A stretch of 64,000 nucleotides of DNA, taken from NCBI GenBank assembly GCA_013327885.1, contig JABUMY010000011.1, positions 157,174 through 221,173 on the forward strand. Reading direction: 5' to 3'. The notes below the pieces were generated by a model that was not told the origin of the DNA, searched no databases, and was given only the letters and a program-made list of their open reading frames with translations. Below are positions 36,056 through 45,700 of this stretch, piece after piece; the stretch's first letter is position 1, and every line of letters starts with the position of its first letter. A program made the position numbers and the translations under genes. This DNA comes from Flavisolibacter longurius (GTDB lineage Bacteria > Bacteroidota > Bacteroidia > Chitinophagales > Chitinophagaceae).

Positions 36056-37018
36056 TTACAGGTCTTTCACCACGTTGGCAATGACGTGAGGCTTGCCCAA
36101 TGTGTAGTAATGCAACACCGGCACGTGGGCTGCCTTTAGTTCTTTTGATTGCCTGAGCAGCCATTCCTGTCCAACGATCTCCACTTCCGCATCGGTTTTG
36201 CACTTCATGATCTCGGTGGAAAGTTCTTCGGGAATATCCACATGAAAGGTGCGGGGAATTATGCTCAGTTGCTTTTTGGTGGTGATGGGTTTGAGTCCCG
36301 GAATAATGGGCACGTTGATACCGGCGTCTTTGCAGGCCTGGGTAAAGGCAAAATATTTCTGGTTGTCGAAGAACATTTGCGTAACGATATATTCCGCACC
36401 GGCATCCACCTTGGCTTTCAGAAACGCCAGATCGGTTTGCATATTGGGTGCTTCAAAATGTTTTTCGGGATAGCCGGCCACACCAATGCAAAAGCTGGTC
36501 TTTACCGCATTCTTCAGGTCTTCCTCGAGGTAGATGGCGTTGTTCATGTTGATGATCTGCTGCTCCAGCTCAATGGCATAACGGTGACCACCCGGTTCGG
36601 GCTCAAAGGAGCTTTCGTTCCTGGGCGCATCGCCCCGCAGCACCAGCACATTGTTCACGCCAAGGAAGTGCAGGTCAATAAGGGCATCTTCGGTTTCCTG
36701 CTTGTTAAAGCCGCCGCAGATAAGGTGTGCCACGGCATCTACCTGGTAACGGTTCATCAGGGCTGCACAAATGCCTACCGTACCCGGACGCTTGCGCACC
36801 TCTACTTTCTCAAACGTGCCGTCGGGCTTTTTTTTGAACATGCTTTCGCTGCGGTGGTAGGTAACATTGATAAAGGAGGGCTTGAATTCCATCAGCGGAT
36901 CCAGGTGTTCCCACAAAGCGTTGATGCCTTTTCCTTTCAGCGGCGGAAGAATCTCAAAGGAAACCAGTGTTTCCTTTGCCTCGTTGATGTGCTCTATAAC
37001 TTTCATATCGGGCTGCAA
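36056..37018 (-). CDS. metF: Methylenetetrahydrofolate reductase
   Basis: Reduces 5,10-methylene-THF to 5-methyl-THF with FAD, supplying methyl groups for methionine. 320 residues of the MetF barrel: VSFEILPPLKGKG near the start, HLICGGFNKQETEDAL, NVLVLRGDAPR, IVTQMFFDN and PIIPGLKPITTKKQL. Length fits bacterial MetF. The true start may be the Met at 37006 (MKVIEHINEAKE). Divergent from lptB, with an octamer array pair in between. Confidence 0.95.
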   Translation of the reverse strand: MQPDMKVIEHINEAKETLVSFEILPPLKGKGINALWEHLDPLMEFKPSFINVTYHRSESMFKKKPDGTFEKVEVRKRPGTVGICAALMNRYQVDAVAHLICGGFNKQETEDALIDLHFLGVNNVLVLRGDAPRNESSFEPEPGGHRYAIELEQQIINMNNAIYLEEDLKNAVKTSFCIGVAGYPEKHFEAPNMQTDLAFLKAKVDAGAEYIVTQMFFDNQKYFAFTQACKDAGINVPIIPGLKPITTKKQLSIIPRTFHVDIPEELSTEIMKCKTDAEVEIVGQEWLLRQSKELKAAHVPVLHYYTLGKPHVIANVVKDL

Positions 37019-37049
37019 ACATAGTGGTTGATGGGGAGAAATGAAAGAC

Positions 37050-37128
37050 AGGTTGAATAGGTTAGTACGTTAATAGGGTTAGAAGGAGGCAGCCTTAATA
37101 ACTTATTAACCTATTAACGTATTAACTT
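37050..37128. repeat. Inverted octamer arrays, TATTAACn type
   Basis: The right arm (37098-37128) has three to four 8-bp units near CCTATTAA, CGTATTAA. The left arm (about 37050-37086) carries the reverse complement, GTTAATAGG-like units with 8-9 bp spacing. Located between the divergent metF and lptB, so it may hold or disturb their promoters. Confidence 0.7.
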
Positions 37129-37135
37129 GCCCGCC

Positions 37136-38221
37136 ATGAGCATCCGCATACATACCCATGACCTGGTGAAGCGATACGGCAAACGAACAGTGGTGGACCA
37201 CGCTTCGGTGGAAGTGGCGCAGGGCGAGATCGTGGGTCTTCTTGGACCCAACGGCGCCGGCAAAACCACAACGTTTTACATGGTGGTAGGACTGATCAAA
37301 CCCGATGAAGGCGCTGTGTACCTCGATAACGACGACATTACCAAACTGGCCATGTACAAGCGGGCCCAGTTGGGTATCGGTTACCTGCCGCAGGAAGCGT
37401 CGGTGTTTCGAAAGCTGAGCGTGGAAGACAACATCAGCGCTGTGCTGGAAATGACCAAGCTTTCCCGCAAGGAGCAAAAGGCCAAGCTCGAAAGCCTGCT
37501 CGATGAGTTTCGCCTGCACCATGTACGCAAAAGTCCCGGCGATGTATTGAGTGGCGGCGAACGCCGTCGTACCGAGATTGCCCGTGCCCTGGCGGTTGAT
37601 CCAAAGTTTATCCTTTTGGATGAACCCTTTGCCGGTATCGATCCCATTGCCGTGGAAGACATCCAGGCCATTGTGGCCAAGCTCAAATTCAAGAACATCG
37701 GTATTCTTATCACCGATCACAACGTAACCGAAACGCTTTCCATTTGCGACAGGGCTTACCTGCTTATCGAAGGAAAGATATTCAAGCACGGTACCGCGGA
37801 AGAACTTGCGGAAGATGATGAAGTAAAACGACTTTACCTGGGACGCAATTTCGAGCTCAAACGCAAGGATTACCTTCTCGATGGCTGGAGCAATCCACGG
37901 GTTCCGGAAGTGGAATCCATTATCCGCAGCCTGGAGGATCTGCGCCAGCAGATTCTTACCAAAGACGAAAATGAAGTCTTCAGCACAGAAAATTTTCAGG
38001 TAGACCTGAACGATACTACCGTCCTGGAAAACAGTTGGGAAGGGATTGATCAAACTTCGGGTGATGTGATAGCGGCCATCCGGTTATTTCTTCAAACCGG
38101 CTCCGATAATGCCTTTAAAAGGGAAGTGGAAGCTGTATTGGCAGAAGGTTACGAAAGGCGCCAACAGGTAGATGCCCTGCTGGCCGCTTTTCAAAAATAC
38201 CAGCTCACGCATGCGGAGTAG
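37136..38221 (+). CDS. lptB: LPS export ABC transporter ATPase LptB, C-terminally extended
   Basis: Cytosolic ATPase that powers lipopolysaccharide extraction by LptFGC. Walker A GPNGAGKT (about 37-44), signature LSGGERRR (about 143-150), Walker [15 protein letters not shown] and switch His in LITDHNV are all present, with the [18 protein letters not shown]-loop typical of LptB. After the usual 240 residues comes an acidic extension of about 120 residues ending [18 protein letters not shown], which I do not recognise. Start at 37136 preferred over 37127. A heptamer array begins 2 bp after the stop. Confidence 0.93.
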   Translation: MSIRIHTHDLVKRYGKRTVVDHASVEVAQGEIVGLLGPNGAGKTTTFYMVVGLIKPDEGAVYLDNDDITKLAMYKRAQLGIGYLPQEASVFRKLSVEDNISAVLEMTKLSRKEQKAKLESLLDEFRLHHVRKSPGDVLSGGERRRTEIARALAVDPKFILLDEPFAGIDPIAVEDIQAIVAKLKFKNIGILITDHNVTETLSICDRAYLLIEGKIFKHGTAEELAEDDEVKRLYLGRNFELKRKDYLLDGWSNPRVPEVESIIRSLEDLRQQILTKDENEVFSTENFQVDLNDTTVLENSWEGIDQTSGDVIAAIRLFLQTGSDNAFKREVEAVLAEGYERRQQVDALLAAFQKYQLTHAE

Positions 38222-38223
38222 GG

Positions 38224-38293
38224 AGGTGAGTGGTGAGACGGGAAACGTAAGACGAGAAACGAGAAACGAAAAACGGGAAACGTAAGATGCGAG
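38224..38293. repeat. Degenerate heptamer array, ACGnGAA family
   Basis: Ten 7-bp units in register: two of GGTGAG type then eight of ACGnGAA type (ACGAGAA twice, ACGGGAA twice, ACGTAAG twice, ACGAAAA, ATGCGAG). Begins 2 bp after the lptB stop codon. Same family as the pair at 31159-31343; no inverse partner here. Confidence 0.88.
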
Positions 38294-38513
38294 GCGGTAA
38301 TCCGGATAGTCCCATTTTTAGGTTGTTTCGGAAATTGAAGAGCGTTAATATCTCCTCATACAAATAATGTCCTGGTTTGAAATGTTAAGGGAGTAGCTGA
38401 AGAGAAATATTCCTGTCATATTCGAAATTGTTTTTGCTAGTGCAATAATTCCAATTTGATTTTACAGCATCGATTGCCGAAACTTTCAGTCTGCTACGCT
38501 TTTGTTTTCCCTC

Positions 38514-38657
38514 AGTTGCCCGCTGCTTTAGCGCGGGGTAATAGAAGCAAAGAAATTTTCCTGTATCGGCTTTAGCCGAACGGGTTCGGCTAAAGCCGAT
38601 ACAAAGAAAGAATTATGATGCGTCACTTATCCCCGCGCTAAAGCGGCGGGGCAACTG
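38514..38657. repeat. Compound REP-like hairpin element, copy 2
   Basis: Outer arms CAGTTGCCCGC (38514) and GCGGGGCAACTG (ending 38657) pair with few mismatches over about 29 bp, and each contains a smaller CGCTTTAGCG hairpin. The inner stem is a perfect 19-bp inverted repeat (38562-38580 with 38585-38603) around loop CGGG. Homologous to 8179-8318 in layout, core and orientation. Confidence 0.85.
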
Positions 38658-38938
38658 GAGAGAGGCGATTCTATAAAGGATGGTCCCACAAATTAACCAT
38701 TGAAACATCGACAAGAAACACGCATTAAAAATCAAACAAGGAATGATAAATAAATCGAACAAGAAACCATAAACCTCGCTTGGTAAAAGATACCGCACAT
38801 TTATACCAAAACTTTTCTCCCTTTCAAATTATCCCAACTGTTTTCAGCATCTAACCTTTACCAAATAAAAAATGAATTAGCATCCCACCACTAACAAAAA
38901 ACGAAAATAGCCTTACTTCCGTCTCTTACGCAGTCTGC

Positions 38939-38973
38939 AACCCCAAACTCCAGACCCCAAACCCCAAACCTCA
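38939..38973. repeat. Degenerate heptamer array, AACCCCA (GTTTGGG) family
   Basis: Five 7-bp units (AACCCCA, AACTCCA, GACCCCA, AACCCCA, AACCTCA). The last unit contains the stop codon of the leftward gldB gene. It is the reverse complement of the GTTTGGG units at 946 and 58859. Confidence 0.85.
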
Positions 38974-40089
38974 CTTCGGTTTATACTTCGCTTCGTCAAA
39001 AATGCGTTTCGCCGGTGTGCGGAGGATCTGCTCCACGCTTAGCTTTTCATTCCGCTCCTCAAAGCGTTTGATGATCTGCCAGCCGATCCAGGGACCGATG
39101 TTGCCGGGTGCGCCACCGCCGTTGTTGTCGTGGGGCAGCGTTTGGGTAAAGGGCGCCTCACCAATGTAGGCTTGAATGGCTGCCTGCTCAATGGAAAACA
39201 GGTTTTCGTTCTGGTTGATGTATCCCCAAATATTGCCTTCTTCGGCTTCTACCCAGCCGCTTTGCCTTGTGTTGTAGCCGGTGATCAAACTATCGGGAGT
39301 ATGCGGTAAAAACTTTTTCAGCAGCCACCATTGCTTTCCTTTTTCAATCATCTGCTCCACCAGCGTAAAAGTCTGGCTGGTGTCGCGGTAAATTTCGCCG
39401 GCAATGGCCCGCAGCGAATTGGGCACGATAAATTCCGGTTCAAAACGGCGGCGCAAGTAATCGGGGTACTGCGTAGGATCGTAGGCTTCAAAGTTTTTTC
39501 CGAGGAACATTTGCAGGCTGATGACCAGCGTATCCTGGTAATACGTTGTGCCGTAGATCTCGTTGGGGTTCTCGGGGTTCAGGCTTTCTACCGAGGTTAA
39601 CACAACTGGCGTCTGAAAGCGGGGAAAGTAGTGCTTTACATACCGCAGGTTGCTCTCCAGGCCTTTTTCTACTTCGCCCAGGCTGGCGTATTCTTTTTCC
39701 ACAGCCTTGTAAAGCGGTGTGATAAAACGGTAGTACACCAGCAGGGCTTCGCCGAACGAGAGGCTCTGCTGCTCGGCAATTTCCCGTACAGGGGCAAAGA
39801 ATTTAAAATAAAGCGGCAGGAAAGCCGGGTACTTTTTCTCCAATTGTTGCAGGGCAGGCTGAAGTTGGGTTGTATCCACCGAAAAGAAATCCTTGTCGAA
39901 GCGGTGAACCGTTACTTCTGTCTTGATGTTCGAAACATCAGGCGCCTCACCTTCTCCCGTACACGAGAACAGGGCGAGGGTGGCCGCAGCAAAAATCCAG
40001 CGCAGCAAAGAGGCTGGCCTACCTATTGAATTCTTTTGGAACTTTGAAAACGTTTGAATAATCAAGAGAGATGAAAATTTATTTGGCAC
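38971..40089 (-). CDS. gldB: Gliding motility lipoprotein GldB
   Basis: Lipoprotein needed for Bacteroidota gliding and T9SS function in studied species. A lipobox follows the hydrophobic leader (FAAATLALFSC), and the mature part matches GldB: VHRFDKDFFSVD, KYPAFLPLYF, QMFLGKNFEAYDPTQYP, LRAIAGEIYRDTSQ, GYNTRQSGWVEAEEGNIWGYINQNENLF. Pairing with nadE is typical of the gld region. The ATG at 40089 would overlap the divergent nadE start by 19 bp; a TTG at 40008 gives a compact signal peptide and is a strong alternative. Confidence 0.92.
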   Translation of the reverse strand: MPNKFSSLLIIQTFSKFQKNSIGRPASLLRWIFAAATLALFSCTGEGEAPDVSNIKTEVTVHRFDKDFFSVDTTQLQPALQQLEKKYPAFLPLYFKFFAPVREIAEQQSLSFGEALLVYYRFITPLYKAVEKEYASLGEVEKGLESNLRYVKHYFPRFQTPVVLTSVESLNPENPNEIYGTTYYQDTLVISLQMFLGKNFEAYDPTQYPDYLRRRFEPEFIVPNSLRAIAGEIYRDTSQTFTLVEQMIEKGKQWWLLKKFLPHTPDSLITGYNTRQSGWVEAEEGNIWGYINQNENLFSIEQAAIQAYIGEAPFTQTLPHDNNGGGAPGNIGPWIGWQIIKRFEERNEKLSVEQILRTPAKRIFDEAKYKPK

Positions 40090-41903
40090 AGCAAAACTAT
40101 CACATTGGCAACTTTGAAGCGAATACCGCGAAAATTATAGAAGGAATTAACAAGGCCAAGGCCGAAGGCGCCGACCTGGTGCTGTTTTCGGAACTTTGCA
40201 TTTGCGGGTATCCTCCCCGTGATTTCCTCGAGTTTGATGACTTCATCGCCCAGAGTTATGCGGCCATCGACACTGTAAAGGCCCATGCCGATACCATTGG
40301 CGTACTGGTTGGTGCCCCGGCCCGCAATTCGCGTAAGGAAGGCAAAGAACTTTTCAATGCAGCGTTTTTTCTGTATGAAGGCGAAATAAAAGCCGAGATC
40401 CACAAAACGCTGTTGCCAACCTATGATGTGTTTGACGAGAACCGCTACTTTGAGCCGGCCTTTGAGTGGAAATGTATTCCCTTCAAAGGGGCAAAGCTGG
40501 CCGTTACCATTTGCGAAGACATCTGGAACTTGGGCGACAACCCGCTTTACCGCCTTACCCCGATGGAAGTGCTGGTGAAAGAAGGTCCCGATGTCATGCT
40601 GAACCTGTCGGCTTCTCCTTACAATTATGCGCAGGATACGGTGCGCAACAGCATCGTGAAGGCACACACGGAAAAGTACGGCATCCCAATGCTGTACTGC
40701 AACAATGTGGGCTCGCAAACCGAGATCGTTTTCGACGGCGGCAGCCTGGTATACGATGCCAATGGCAACAAGGTGAAGGAGCTGGCTTATTTTGAAGAAG
40801 ATTATTTTTTGTACGATGCCCCGCTTTCCTCCAGGGGAAGTTCGGCAACTGCACAACGCCAGCCTGCGCAAGACTCCGGTGCTGCTGTAGAAACATCATT
40901 ACCGGAAAACAATACGGCCGAACAAATTTTGCAGGAAGAACTGCCCGGTAATAAAAAGTCATCGTTGGAAAGCGGCACGCCGGATTCTGGCCGGAATTAT
41001 TATTATTCGGCTGCCGATGTAGGCAAAGGCTCCGATATCATTGCCTACCTCACCGACGATAAAAATATCGGCGAGATTCACCGGGCCCTGCTCCTGGGGA
41101 TACGCGACTATTTTTTCAAAATGGGTTTTAAAAAGGCGACGCTTGGTGCCAGCGGCGGCATCGACAGCGCCGTGGTGCAGGCCCTGGCCGTGGAAGCCCT
41201 GGGAAAAGAAGCTGTGCATGTGCTCCTGATGCCGTCGGAATTTTCCACCGGCCATTCGGTAAGCGATGCGGAAAGACTGAGCAAGAACCTCGATAACCGC
41301 TACGATATTCTTGCCATTAAAGACATTTACGATACGTTTATTACCACCCTCAGTCCCATTTTTGGCGACCTGCCGTTTAGCGTGGCGGAAGAAAATATCC
41401 AAAGCCGGGTGCGGGGCAACCTGCTGATGGCGGTGGCCAACAAGTTTGGCTATATCCTGCTCAATACGTCCAATAAAAGCGAGTTGGCTACCGGTTACGG
41501 TACGCTTTACGGCGATATGGCCGGCGGCCTGGGTGTGCTGGGCGATCTGTATAAAATGCAGGTGTATGCGCTGGCGAGATACATTAACCGCAATGGCGAG
41601 ATCATTCCTGAGAACATCATCACCAAGCCGCCTTCGGCAGAATTGCGTCCGGGACAAAAGGACAGCGACAGCCTGCCGGAATACGATATTCTAGACCGGG
41701 TGCTGTACAATTACATCGAGCTGCGCCAGGGACCAAAAGAGATCATTGCCGAAGGCTATGATCCCGCACTGGTGGCCCGGATTCTTCGCCTGGTCAACAT
41801 GAATGAATACAAACGGGCCCAGTTCTGTCCTATTATCCGTGTGAGCAGCAAAGCGTTTGGGGTAGGACGGCGATTGCCGATCGTGGCGAAGTACCTGAGC
41901 TAG
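40071..41903 (+). CDS. nadE: Glutamine-dependent NAD+ synthetase
   Basis: Final step of NAD+ synthesis: amidates deamido-NAD using glutamine-derived ammonia and ATP. N-terminal nitrilase domain with triad E41 (FSELCICGYP), K112 (IHKTLLP) and C148 (TICEDIW). C-terminal synthetase domain with P-loop SGGIDS (361-366). 610 residues. A linker of about 70 residues (251-320), rich in Ser, Ala, Glu and Gly, separates the domains and is longer than I expect for the family. Heptamer arrays begin at the stop codon. Confidence 0.95.
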   Translation: MKIYLAQQNYHIGNFEANTAKIIEGINKAKAEGADLVLFSELCICGYPPRDFLEFDDFIAQSYAAIDTVKAHADTIGVLVGAPARNSRKEGKELFNAAFFLYEGEIKAEIHKTLLPTYDVFDENRYFEPAFEWKCIPFKGAKLAVTICEDIWNLGDNPLYRLTPMEVLVKEGPDVMLNLSASPYNYAQDTVRNSIVKAHTEKYGIPMLYCNNVGSQTEIVFDGGSLVYDANGNKVKELAYFEEDYFLYDAPLSSRGSSATAQRQPAQDSGAAVETSLPENNTAEQILQEELPGNKKSSLESGTPDSGRNYYYSAADVGKGSDIIAYLTDDKNIGEIHRALLLGIRDYFFKMGFKKATLGASGGIDSAVVQALAVEALGKEAVHVLLMPSEFSTGHSVSDAERLSKNLDNRYDILAIKDIYDTFITTLSPIFGDLPFSVAEENIQSRVRGNLLMAVANKFGYILLNTSNKSELATGYGTLYGDMAGGLGVLGDLYKMQVYALARYINRNGEIIPENIITKPPSAELRPGQKDSDSLPEYDILDRVLYNYIELRQGPKEIIAEGYDPALVARILRLVNMNEYKRAQFCPIIRVSSKAFGVGRRLPIVAKYLS

Positions 41904-41989
41904 TTGGTGAGTGGTGAATGGTCAGTGGTGAGTTGGGTCGCTGCTGACTCACCATTCACCACTCACCACTCACAATCGGCCCTTGTGCG
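41904..41989. repeat. Inverted heptamer arrays with conserved cap, GTGGTGA/CCACTCA
   Basis: The left array (41904-41938) has five units near GTGGTGA and starts right after the nadE stop. The right array (41945-41972) has four units near CCACTCA. The arms can pair over about 19 bp with a short loop. The cap CACAATCGGCCCTTGTGCG (41971-41989) follows and ends 6 bp before the stop of the leftward hydrolase; a near copy is at 20072-20091. The pair could act as a bidirectional terminator. Confidence 0.88.
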
Positions 41990-41995
41990 CCAGCC

Positions 41996-42640
41996 CTAGA
42001 TCATCTTCACAAACGGGTTGCTTTTCATCTCATCGCCGATGGTGGTGCTTTCGCCGTGGCCGGGGTAAACAATCACGTCTTCGGGAAGGGTGAACAATTT
42101 GGTTTTAATGCTTTCTTCCAGCACGGCAAAATCACCGCCAGGAAGATCGGTGCGGCCTACACTGCCCTGGAACAACACATCGCCGGCAATCACAAACTTG
42201 GCTTCTTTGTCGTAAAACGAAATGCTGCCCGGCGAGTGACCCGGTGTAAAAAGCACCTGCAGTTCATCATCGCCAATGCGGATCGTATCGCCTTCGTTGA
42301 GGTAAGCCAGTTCGCCGTCGTAATTATCAAAGGGAAGCTGCCATGCCTGGCCAGAAGCCGGCCCGCGGTCGAGCACGGGTTTCTCCTTTGGGTGCAGGTG
42401 TAGCTGCAAGCCATAACGTTTGGCAACAAAGCGGTTACCAAAAATATGATCGAGGTGACAATGTGTGTTTAGTAAAAGCGTGGGGGTAAGCCCGGCCTGT
42501 TCCACAAAGTCTGTCAACGCCTTTTCTTCTGAAGCAAAATAACAGCCAGGGTCTATAATACAACACGCACCTTTTTCGTTATAAAGCACATATGTGTTTT
42601 CCTGTACGGGGTTGAATGTAAAGGCTTGAACGGTAAGCAT
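41996..42640 (-). CDS. MBL-fold metallo-hydrolase (glyoxalase II-like)
   Basis: 214 residues of the metallo-beta-lactamase fold with THCHLDH (metal-binding HxHxDH), GHSPGSISFYD and VIAGDVLFQGSVGRTDLPGGD. Similar proteins are annotated as hydroxyacylglutathione hydrolase, which cleaves S-lactoylglutathione, but short forms in Bacteroidota lack the full glutathione-binding C-terminal domain, so the substrate is open. Divergent from the gene at 42718. Confidence 0.92.
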   Translation of the reverse strand: MLTVQAFTFNPVQENTYVLYNEKGACCIIDPGCYFASEEKALTDFVEQAGLTPTLLLNTHCHLDHIFGNRFVAKRYGLQLHLHPKEKPVLDRGPASGQAWQLPFDNYDGELAYLNEGDTIRIGDDELQVLFTPGHSPGSISFYDKEAKFVIAGDVLFQGSVGRTDLPGGDFAVLEESIKTKLFTLPEDVIVYPGHGESTTIGDEMKSNPFVKMI

Positions 42641-42717
42641 GCAGTTTTTCGTATTTTTAGTTGCAATTTACAACCAAACAAGAAGCACAATTTCCGAAAT
42701 ATTATACCTCACACTTT

Positions 42718-45700
42718 ATGATTAAATGGCGTTACCGGACAGTTGCGTTAGTTCTTTTCACCCTTTTTCTTTCCCTTGCCCAGGCACAAGTGAATACTGT
42801 GGAATATGGTAAAAACCGTGTGCAGTACCAGAAGTTCAATTGGCGCTATTACCAAACCGAAAATTTCAATACCTACTTCAGCCAGGATGGCCTGGAGATT
42901 GGCAAATACGTGGCGCAGATAGCCGAAAAAGAATTGCCACAACTGGAAGAGTTCATCGAGTACGGCCTGCAGCGCCGTGCCAACGTGGTTGTGTACAACA
43001 ACTTTGATGAAATGTACCAGAGCAACATTGGCCTTGGTATCGACTGGCAAACCTCCGGCGGTGTTACAAAGCTGGTGAACAACAAAATGATGCTTTATTT
43101 CGACGGCAACCGCGAGAACCTTCGCCGCCAGGTGCGCCAGGGCATTGCCAATGTGCTGGTGTCAAACATCCTGTTTGGCGATGACCTGGGCGAGTTTGCC
43201 GCCAACCAAACCCTCCTGGATCTGCCCAAGTGGTTGGTAGATGGCTATATCGACTATGCGGCCGAAGAGTGGAGCACCACCCTCGACAACCAGTTAAAGA
43301 ATGAGCTGCTGGGTGGCGATTACAAGAACTTCTATCATTTTGCTTATAAAAAACCCCTCCTGGCCGGTCATGCTTTTTGGTATTACATCGGCAACAAGTA
43401 TGGCCGCCAGCGTACCACTTACCTGCTGTACCTGGCCCGCATTTACCGCAATCTCAACAGCGCTACCAACAAAATCGCCAAAAAGAAGTTCAAGGATGTG
43501 CTGAAGGACTTTATGCAGGAAATGCCCGACATGTACCTGAAAGATATTCGCGGACGCAAGGCTGCTCCCCGCGGAACCGTTACCGTTTCGGAAGACGTGA
43601 ACGAACGCAAGGATTTTATCCGCTTCAACGCCAACCCGCTTCCGCGCAGCTTTATGTACGCGGTAAGCCAGTTCAAGCAGGGCAAATACAGCGTTGTGTT
43701 GCACGAAAATTATTACGATAAAAAAACGCTTCTCAGCTACGGCACCCGCACCGGCGAAGACGAGATCAATCCCAACTATCCCATCCTCGCCTGGGATGGC
43801 AAAGGCACCCGGCTGGCGGTGTTGTACAGCCACGAGGGAAAGATCAAGCTGTTTATTTACGACGTGGTGAACCGCATCAAACGCGAAAAGCTGGAGCTGC
43901 CCATGTTTGACCAAGTGACAGACATGAAGTACATGCTGGATGCCAACACCCTCCTGTTCAGTGCCGTGCGGGGCGGGCAAACCGACATCTTTACCTACAA
44001 AATCGACAGCGAGAAATACGAGCAGATCACCAACGATGTGTACGATGACCTTGACCCGGCCTTTGTGGCCTTCCCCGGGAAAACAGGGATTATCTTTTCT
44101 TCGAACCGGCCTTCGGCCACGGCCGCCAATACTGATACGGCCATCACGGCAAGACCGTACAATATTTTCCTGATCGATAACGCCAACACACAAACGGAAT
44201 TTAAGCAGATCTCGCAGCTTACTAACCTAAGCTTTGGCAATGCACGTTTTCCTTCGGCTTACTCGCAGGCGCACTTTACGTTTGTGAGCGACGAGAACGG
44301 CATCCAGAACCGCTACGCCGGTTTCTTCCGCTCCGAAAGGGCCGGTCTGGATACCCTGGTTTATGTTGGCGATGAAGTGCTGCGCAACCCGCCCATCGAA
44401 GAAGTGGACAGCGTGCTGCGGGTGTGGGACAAAGCCGACATTGATTCGGTGGGCTATGTTTCGGTCACCAACGATTCGGCCTATGTTTTCCCGCTGACCA
44501 ATTACCAGGCAAGCCTGCTGGAAACCCGCACCGCCGGCGACAATTCGCAGGTGAGTGAAGTGATCCGCCAGGGCGATACCAAATTCCTGTACAAGATAAA
44601 AGTGGATGAAACGGCTTTGCGCCGCCGCAATGTAAATGCCCGTCCAACGGATTACCGCAAACGGATAGACGAACGCCGGCGGATGGAATTAAGTAAGCTG
44701 ATGAACGACCAGCCTTTTGGCACCGATACGGCCCAAAAGGCAGCGACCGACTTTTTCAACAGCGAATTTGAAAATGAAAGAAAAGACTCCTCGCAGGTAG
44801 GCCGGGTGTTGACGACCACCAACCCGGTACCGGAAACCGTGCTTTCGCAGGCCAAGCTCTATGAGTACCGTCCGCGTAAGTTCTTTAACGACTACGTGGT
44901 GGCTGGCTTGAACAACACGCAGTTTGTGATCAACCGTTACCAGCCTTACCAGGGTGGCGTTGGGCCCATTGACCCTGCCAACGGCAACCAGTTGAACGGC
45001 TTGATTCGCATGGGAACCGTTGACCTGATGGAAGACATAAAAATCTCCGGCGGCATCCGCATTGCACCCAACCTGAAGGATAACGATGTGTTGTTTGAAT
45101 TTACCAACCTCCGCAAGCGGTACGACTGGGGCTTTACTTATTACCGCAGCAACCTGCAAACGGTGATCGACACCAACTCGCGGGCAAGCGGTACACTGGC
45201 ACTGGTTAACCAGCACTCCAGTTATTTCCTGGGACGCTTCCGCTGGGCCTTCGACAGGGTACGCAGCATCCGGTTTACGGTGGGCCCGCGTTTCGACAAC
45301 AACGTGTTCCCAAGTATTAACATCCGCAACCTGAAAGAGCCGGACATGAAAAAAACCTACGGACAGGTATCGGCAGAATATGTGCACGACAATACCGTGA
45401 GCCCGGCCCAGAACATCTGGAATGGTTTGCGCTATAAGTTTTACCTGGATTGGTTTACGCAGTTGAACAACATCCGCGGTACCGAAGGCAAATACCTTTT
45501 CAACTTTGGTTTTGATGCCCGCCATTACCTGCCACTCTACCGTAACCTGATCTGGGCGGTGAGGGCTGCCGGCGATTTCTCCTGGGGCAACCAAAAAGTG
45601 GTGTACTATTTAGGCGGTGTGGATGGCTGGCTGAAGTTTGGCGACAACCTGAAATCGAATCCAAATACAGGTGAGATCACCTATCGTTATTTTGAAAACA

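Noticed and set aside
38613..38798. 61-residue minus-strand frame in the lptB-gldB gap
   Set aside because: Overlaps the REP-like element, has biased composition and no initiation context.
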